Below, one piece after another: positions 14,242 through 18,696 of a stretch of 18,696 bases of DNA. A program made the translations under genes and the position numbers. Source of the DNA: Veillonellaceae bacterium (GTDB lineage: Bacteria > Bacillota_C > Negativicutes > UBA1444); assembly GCA_012798135.1 (NCBI GenBank), contig JAAZNU010000219.1:1-18696 (forward strand), written 5' to 3'. The stretch's first letter is position 1. Every line of letters starts with the position of its first letter. The notes beneath the pieces are model-generated. The model did no database searches, was not told where the DNA came from, and saw only the letters and a list, made by a program, of their open reading frames with translations.

Positions 14242-15969
14242 ATGAATACAATAATAAAAACAGTCGAAATAAGCAGACTCCGTCCTCACCCCTATCTTGA
14301 AGAGGTCTACGATTTAAATCCTGACGAGTCGCTTAAAGCCTCATTCCTTAGAACAGGTAATAAACCTGTGTATCCTCCAGCAGTTGTTCCACACCCTGAC
14401 CCTGACCTTTACTGGGAAATTTCAGGCAGAAGGCGTGTCGAAACCATGATCCAGATGGGACAGACTGAAATTGAGGTTATTCTTTATGAGACCACCGATG
14501 AGACAGAGATTAAAAACCTAATCATTGACTTGCAGAATCATGGTGATAGAAATGGTCATGGAAAACATATGGAGTTCAGACATTTTGAAAGGATGTACCC
14601 TGCCAGTCCAGGTATTCCAGGTTCCAGGTATTCTAAAATAGGGAAGGAGATTGGAAGGTCAAAAGACTGGGTTAAGGATATGGTAATCCTGAATAATTTC
14701 TTTGAAGGAGAAGGAGATTGTATCATAGAAGGAATATTTGGAAATGAACTGTCCGTCTCTGATGGTTTCAAGATAAAAAAGGTAGTCGAGAAGTACCCTG
14801 AAAAATTTACTTCTGAGAAATCTTTTGAAAAAATTTGTGACAGAAGGTTCGATTATAATCGTCTGGAGTTTGTTATAAGTAACCTGAGTATTGATGACGA
14901 AACCGAGTATGATCTGTTGAAATCATACCTGTTAAGGGATATCACTCCGCAGGAGTTTCATAGGAATCTGGTGCAGTTGGGAAAAATACAACAACGTATT
15001 GATAACCATGAGAAAAACAAGGTTTCAATATCAGACCTCAGTGAGGTTTACATTACCGAAAATACTTGTCTCATTCATGGGAATAACCGTGAGGCCGAGT
15101 TTAAACACCCCTTCAAAAAGGAAATCCAGTGCCTTGTAGGTTCTCCTCCCTATGGTAACCGTCGACTTAACGGTGATAATCCCGATTCTGATACTGGTCA
15201 TGGAATGACTGGGAAGGAGTATGGACAGTACTTGTCGAAGACATACGAGCAGTTCAAACCATTCATGTCTAAGGATGGATCTATCTATGTCATTATCGAT
15301 GACTACAGAATGGACAACGGGGCTCTTGCCTGTTCACTCGAACACTTCGTTGTCGAGATGGAGAATAAGGGTTTTTTTCCTGTTGGTCGGTATGCATGGG
15401 TAAAGGACAATCCCATGCCCAGGTCATACGCAGACAAGGATATGGTTAACGGTTTTGAAATGGTTTACAGGTTCAGTCTTGATCCAAAGAACTACTACTG
15501 TAATCCTGACTTGTTTATCGAACTTGAGAAAGGAAAACATGAGGGATTCAGAGATGGTTGTACCAACACTGATGGTAAAGGTAAGACTTCAAGGGGCAAC
15601 AGTTATTACCAGTCTCATCTCAAGAAACTCAGGAATGCTCTCGATGAAAGGGTCTGCACTGACATCATTAGAGGCAATGTCTGTAACCCCCAAGACTTCT
15701 TCCGTCAGGCTGATGAGAAAAAACATACTTCACAGAGTCCCTTATACCTCACATCAATCTTGATTCTTGAATCAACCCGTCCTGAAGATCTTGTCGTTGA
15801 TATCTGGAATGGAGTTGGAAATACGATGGATTCTGCCCTGTTACTTGGACGTAAATATGTCGGCTTAGAACTCCAAAATGACTATTTCCAGCAGTCCTGC
15901 AGGCGGGCTGAGAATACAGAAAGGATCATCAGATTGAATAATAATGAAGACCTGTCTAAGGCAGCTTAA
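14242..15969 (+). CDS. ParB-like domain fused to a DNA methyltransferase
   Basis: 575 residues from ATG 14242; an ATG at 14179 is in frame but its extra residues are unlike the family. Residues 1-100 are a ParB/Srx-type N-terminal domain (ISRLRPHPYLEEVY, then WEISGRRRVETMIQMG). Residues about 125-260 are helical with a helix-turn-helix look (YSKIGKEIGRSKDWVKDMV). From about 270 on is an amino-methyltransferase: catalytic motif IV GSPPYGN (SPPY at 301-304) and, C-terminal, the SAM-binding region VVDIWNGVGNTMDSALLLGRK, with motif IV before motif I as in the beta class. The usual DPFxGSGTT is DIWNGVGNT here, a notable variant. SPPY methylases make N4-methylcytosine or N6-methyladenine. Such fusions are common on phages and mobile elements, probably for self-protection or regulation. 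Confidence 0.88.
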   Translation: MNTIIKTVEISRLRPHPYLEEVYDLNPDESLKASFLRTGNKPVYPPAVVPHPDPDLYWEISGRRRVETMIQMGQTEIEVILYETTDETEIKNLIIDLQNHGDRNGHGKHMEFRHFERMYPASPGIPGSRYSKIGKEIGRSKDWVKDMVILNNFFEGEGDCIIEGIFGNELSVSDGFKIKKVVEKYPEKFTSEKSFEKICDRRFDYNRLEFVISNLSIDDETEYDLLKSYLLRDITPQEFHRNLVQLGKIQQRIDNHEKNKVSISDLSEVYITENTCLIHGNNREAEFKHPFKKEIQCLVGSPPYGNRRLNGDNPDSDTGHGMTGKEYGQYLSKTYEQFKPFMSKDGSIYVIIDDYRMDNGALACSLEHFVVEMENKGFFPVGRYAWVKDNPMPRSYADKDMVNGFEMVYRFSLDPKNYYCNPDLFIELEKGKHEGFRDGCTNTDGKGKTSRGNSYYQSHLKKLRNALDERVCTDIIRGNVCNPQDFFRQADEKKHTSQSPLYLTSILILESTRPEDLVVDIWNGVGNTMDSALLLGRKYVGLELQNDYFQQSCRRAENTERIIRLNNNEDLSKAA

Positions 15970-16017
15970 TAATTGAATTACAGTTAAATAAATTATCTAA
16001 TTAAAAATTTAAAAATT

Positions 16018-16374
16018 ATGAAAATCGATCTTGGTACTGCAAATGGTACATGGCTAAGGGAACAGTATCCCAATAGTGAATTTCTTGACCCTGCCTATGA
16101 TAAATGTATCGTGGGTGTAACTGAAAGCGGAAATGTGATTTACCACCACTATGACCTTCTTTATACTGTTATGGATGAACGGCAGGATGAATTTGAAGGT
16201 GACGATTATGAACAGGCGATGGATGACTTTACAGATGAGTTTCAGGACTTCTATGATGTCATCGACGAGCAATTGGGCTTTTGGTTCAATAAGTCACCGT
16301 ATGAGGCTAAAGAACTAATATGGCCCATTACAGATGACATGAACGAAGAATTGTATGATGAGGATGAAGAGTAG
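16018..16374 (+). CDS. Very acidic hypothetical protein
   Basis: 118 residues with 34 Asp/Glu against 6 Lys/Arg, net charge about -28. The acidic residues are spread through the sequence and concentrated at about 50-85 and at the C-terminus (MNEELYDEDEE), mixed with aromatics (FQDFYDVIDEQLGFWF). It begins 48 bp after the ParB-methyltransferase gene and precedes a basic small protein by 29 bp. Such composition is seen in DNA-mimic proteins and in some structural or chaperone partners; nothing here identifies which. No signal peptide or membrane segment. Confidence 0.75.
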   Translation: MKIDLGTANGTWLREQYPNSEFLDPAYDKCIVGVTESGNVIYHHYDLLYTVMDERQDEFEGDDYEQAMDDFTDEFQDFYDVIDEQLGFWFNKSPYEAKELIWPITDDMNEELYDEDEE

Positions 16375-16403
16375 TCATTATTAACCATTTAATATTAAAT
16401 AAT

Positions 16404-16688
16404 ATGAAATCATTAATCTCTAAGATGTTACGTAAATACATCAAATTTCACGATCCAGATCGAGAATTTACGATCAGTAAGGGTTTACCACAACCTGTAA
16501 AACCAAGACTTTACAAAGATCAGTTAAGGGTTATCGAGACCCTTGACAAACTACCTGTGGGGCATTCATTCCCTATAAGGAATGAGCTTGAATACGTCGT
16601 CCGCAAGATGTATAATCAATACCACCCTGAATACAAGTTAGTGATCAGAAATATGGGTGCTTCAAAACGGGTTTTCAGGCTGGCGTAA
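16404..16688 (+). CDS. Small basic hypothetical protein
   Basis: 94 residues, rich in Lys/Arg, especially at the N-terminus (MKSLISKMLRKYIKFHDPDR) and in the C-terminal half (YVVRKMYNQYHPEYKLVIRN). The tail MGASKRVFRLA resembles the end of small nucleic-acid-binding folds, but no family is recognised. It follows the acidic protein by 29 bp and is closed by a terminator, so the pair probably forms the end of the ParB-methyltransferase operon. Confidence 0.7.
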   Translation: MKSLISKMLRKYIKFHDPDREFTISKGLPQPVKPRLYKDQLRVIETLDKLPVGHSFPIRNELEYVVRKMYNQYHPEYKLVIRNMGASKRVFRLA

Positions 16689-16706
16689 ACTAAACTCCAT
16701 ATTGAG

Positions 16707-16733
16707 GGTTGGTGGAATTTACCACCAACCTTT
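16707..16733 (+). terminator. Hairpin terminator after the small basic protein
   Basis: GGTTGGTGG (16707-16715) pairs perfectly with CCACCAACC (16722-16730) around an AATTTA loop, followed by TTTAAT. It lies 18 bp after the stop at 16688. The T-tract is short, as often in Bacteroidetes. Confidence 0.7.
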
Positions 16734-16802
16734 AATAAGGACAAAGATTTAATTATTACTCATTTAAAACGGGTGACAGCGATATACTGAACAATTAAAA
16801 CC

Positions 16803-17219
16803 ATGAAAAAACATGAGTATCGTAAAAATGAAAAGCTAACCAGAGTCAGAGTAAATCAGGTTTGGCTCAAAGAGGATTTGCTCCAGAATAATCTTGTATC
16901 TAATTCAGTTCACCCAGGACTAAAGAAAATTTTTAACAGTGAAAATGAAAGTCTGGTTAAAGAGGACAGAAACTACATCAATTCGCTGAAGAATTTTATT
17001 CTTGGTTCCACTGATTTATTTATCCTTTTTATGGATACTGAAATTGAGACAGAGCCAGGTGTGAGCCTTGGGTGTCGGGCATTTTTAACAGACAAAAAGA
17101 ATTTTCTTGACATCACGGGCATTGTCGTAATTACAAACCTTAATGGATGCAGATTCAAGGTCATAGATCCACCGTATGAAGATTTTATTAATGAGTTCAT
17201 TGCGGAGGTCTACTTCTAA
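16803..17219 (+). CDS. Hypothetical protein
   Basis: 138 residues, ATG start. The first 60 residues are charged and helical (MKKHEYRKNEKLTRVRVNQV); the second half alternates hydrophobic strands (STDLFILFMDTEI, DITGIVVITNLNG) and ends in an acidic helix. No signal peptide and no known motif. It starts about 70 bp after the preceding terminator, so it should have its own promoter, though none stands out. The next gene begins 36 bp after its stop. Confidence 0.65.
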   Translation: MKKHEYRKNEKLTRVRVNQVWLKEDLLQNNLVSNSVHPGLKKIFNSENESLVKEDRNYINSLKNFILGSTDLFILFMDTEIETEPGVSLGCRAFLTDKKNFLDITGIVVITNLNGCRFKVIDPPYEDFINEFIAEVYF

Positions 17220-17255
17220 TTTTGGCAAATAATACAGTGAAGAAAAAAATCTAAT

Positions 17256-17558
17256 ATGAAAAGTCTTGAAATAACGACAGAATGGATATTTGGTACATTT
17301 CCAATATCATTTCATGCCGATGGTAATGGGACCATGACAATTACAACAGATAGCTTCAGCGATTCAAAATGGATTGAATTGGCACTTGACTCAATCCACA
17401 TTTGTTACAAAGCATACGAAATCGAAGATGATGAATCTGAAGTAATTGAAATGTGCTGGGAGTTCAGGCTTGAAGCAATTAAAAATGATTGTCCAAATCT
17501 TTATTATGATTGGTTAATAATGGACATGCACAATTCTTCATACAATCGAAAAAATTAA
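17256..17558 (+). CDS. Small acidic hypothetical protein
   Basis: 100 residues. Beta-rich start (EITTEWIFGTFPISFHADG, then GTMTITTDSF) followed by an acidic helical half (YEIEDDESEVIEMCWEFRLE). No known family, signal peptide or membrane segment. It lies in the run of small genes before the excisionase-integrase pair. Confidence 0.65.
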   Translation: MKSLEITTEWIFGTFPISFHADGNGTMTITTDSFSDSKWIELALDSIHICYKAYEIEDDESEVIEMCWEFRLEAIKNDCPNLYYDWLIMDMHNSSYNRKN

Positions 17559-17638
17559 TCTGCAACAGTAAAGAATATAAGACTATTAATGATCTGTCTT
17601 GCAGCAACATAGAAATATTAACTTAGCCCAATCAAAAA

Positions 17639-17848
17639 ATGAATAACACAAATTACATGGATGTAAAAATGGTCAGCGAGTATATACACGTCTCCAAATC
17701 TCTGATTTACAGGATGGTCAGCATGGATCAGATACCATATTTAAAAATTGGGGCAAGAACAATCTTTGATCGTGTACAGATTGACCAATGGCTACACAAT
17801 CACTGCATGATTATCGAAGAATTACCTCAGATAACAAAAATGCAATGA
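17639..17848 (+). CDS. Excisionase/HTH_17-type DNA-binding protein
   Basis: 69 residues in the small MerR-like helix-turn-helix class: MDVKMVSEYIHVSKSLIYRM (helix-turn-helix), a wing IPYLKIGARTIFDRVQID, then QWL. This form is typical of Bacteroidetes excisionases and related accessory proteins. Its TGA overlaps the integrase ATG (ATGA, 17845-17848), a coupled arrangement. The expected role is binding near an att site to steer excision by the integrase; regulation of the integrase operon is an alternative. Confidence 0.8.
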   Translation: MNNTNYMDVKMVSEYIHVSKSLIYRMVSMDQIPYLKIGARTIFDRVQIDQWLHNHCMIIEELPQITKMQ

Positions 17849-18696
17849 GAATTTCAACTATTAAACTTGTCATGGATACCCGAAAGGAATTGAAAGACAA
17901 CAAATATAATCTTTCAGTCAGGGTCTGTCATAAAGGTAATGTGCTATACTTGCCAGTTCCCAACGCTAAGTTGACAGAAAACCAATACAATCAGGTATAT
18001 GTCCGAGAGGCAATGGATGAAGGAAGTATAAAGTTCCGAGAATCGGTAAATGAGTTCAAAACCAGATGTGAGCGGATCTATTCCGAGATGACAGTTTATA
18101 ATCCCAAGAGATTCCGTGAGCTCGTATACTCAAAGGATAAGGAACTACCAAAGACGCTGGTTATCAAAGACCTGTTTGATTATTACATTGAAAACTACGA
18201 GGGGATTACTCTCAAAACTCGTCAACATTTCAGGCTATCTATAAACAAGCTTGAGACATTTCAACCAGGATTGACCGTTCATGACATCACTCATGATTTT
18301 CTGAGACATTTCGATCTCAAACAGCAAGAGGCAGGGCTATCAAGATGTACAATTGACGGGGTTTTTAGAAATCTCAGGAGGGTTATAAATTACTTCATGC
18401 TGGAAAAGAAAACAATACCCAAAACATATGAGTACCCTTTCGGCAGGGGTGGATACAGCATCAAGAGCTTCTTTGGAAGGAAGCTTGTACTGAGGAATGA
18501 TGAGATTCAAAAGGTCGTGGATTTCAAGGATTTTAATGACGATAAGGAAATGGAATACTCTAGGAACATCTGGCTGTTCCTGTACAGGGCGAATGGAATC
18601 AATTTTGCTGACCTTATTAGGATGAGATGGGATAGCATACAGGGAGGTTATTTGATTTTCTTCAGAAAGAAAACACAATCAACCAGGAAGAATAAT
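17845..18696 (+). CDS. Tyrosine integrase, 3' end beyond the window
   Basis: 284 codons from ATG 17845 to the window edge, no stop. N-terminal arm-binding region (about 1-100: STIKLVMDTRKELKDNKYNL), SAM-like core-binding domain (about 105-205: VIKDLFDYYIENYEGITLKT, then IDGVFRNLRRVINYFMLEKK) and the start of the catalytic domain (from about 225). The Arg I motif is NGINFADLIRMRW: Asn in place of the Arg of TGLRxxEL. The integrase of the Bacteroides element CTnDOT also lacks Arg I, so this may be a lineage trait. Lys of the beta-hairpin (FFRKKTQ) is present; His-x-x-Arg and Tyr would lie past the edge. Most likely the element's own integrase, transcribed toward one end. Confidence 0.9.
   Translation, partial: MRISTIKLVMDTRKELKDNKYNLSVRVCHKGNVLYLPVPNAKLTENQYNQVYVREAMDEGSIKFRESVNEFKTRCERIYSEMTVYNPKRFRELVYSKDKELPKTLVIKDLFDYYIENYEGITLKTRQHFRLSINKLETFQPGLTVHDITHDFLRHFDLKQQEAGLSRCTIDGVFRNLRRVINYFMLEKKTIPKTYEYPFGRGGYSIKSFFGRKLVLRNDEIQKVVDFKDFNDDKEMEYSRNIWLFLYRANGINFADLIRMRWDSIQGGYLIFFRKKTQSTRKNN

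Noticed and set aside
1..18696. tRNA or rRNA genes, retron or reverse transcriptase, toxin-antitoxin pair.
   Set aside because: No tRNA-like cloverleaf arms were seen next to the integrase or elsewhere, no reverse transcriptase motif (YxDD) was found, and the small gene pairs match no toxin-antitoxin family I recognise.

Overview
The window reads as a low-GC Bacteroidetes (Bacteroidota) genome segment. The reasons are promoters of the Bacteroidetes type (TAnnTTTG at -7 with TTG/TTTG about 20 bp upstream), A/T-rich start regions without Shine-Dalgarno sites, and a Bacteroidetes-type tyrosine integrase paired with a small helix-turn-helix excisionase at the right edge. There are no rRNA or tRNA genes, no CRISPR array and no intact insertion sequence.

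Left part (about 1-6500): a defence cassette. Four tightly packed genes run leftward from 6491: a cytosine-5 DNA methyltransferase, a 99-residue SANT/Myb-like DNA-binding protein, a MORC-like GHKL ATPase with an inserted zinc ribbon, and an Mrr-type nuclease fused to a superfamily 2 helicase. Junctions are a 4-bp ATGA overlap, a 12-bp gap and a 20-bp overlap, so they are very likely one operon. This matches the restriction-modification systems predicted for prokaryotic MORC/paraMORC ATPases. Convergent with it, and overlapping its last codons, is the damaged remnant of a MIG/MutY-type mismatch glycosylase, the class of enzyme that repairs T:G mismatches left by deaminated 5-methylcytosine.

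Middle (about 6500-10100): a 40-codon reading frame followed by a long inverted repeat, a helix-turn-helix/coiled-coil protein of unknown function, a G-rich non-coding stretch ending in a two-way terminator, a hypothetical protein, and a FimB-sized tyrosine recombinase (catalytic domain only). About 200 bp from that recombinase lie two nested inverted repeats that could be its target.

Right part (about 10100-18696): what looks like an integrated mobile element with its own replication module. It holds a signal-peptide protein, a membrane-anchored HEXXH protein whose frame stays open past its stop codon, a two-gene replication operon, a divergent regulator/ParB-methyltransferase pair, a run of small unknown genes, and an excisionase-integrase pair cut by the window edge. 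The predicted replication initiator has two 24-bp-period repeat arrays inside its own coding sequence, which resembles a lambda-O-type origin. Its 5' leader can fold into an H-type pseudoknot that competes with a hairpin. The divergent promoters at 13.8-14.0 kb share TAATAC operator-like repeats.

The most unusual items are the MORC-ATPase methyltransferase/helicase-nuclease cassette with its decayed glycosylase, and the initiator gene that appears to carry both an internal origin and a pseudoknot leader. All functional calls rest on motif recognition by eye; no database search was run.
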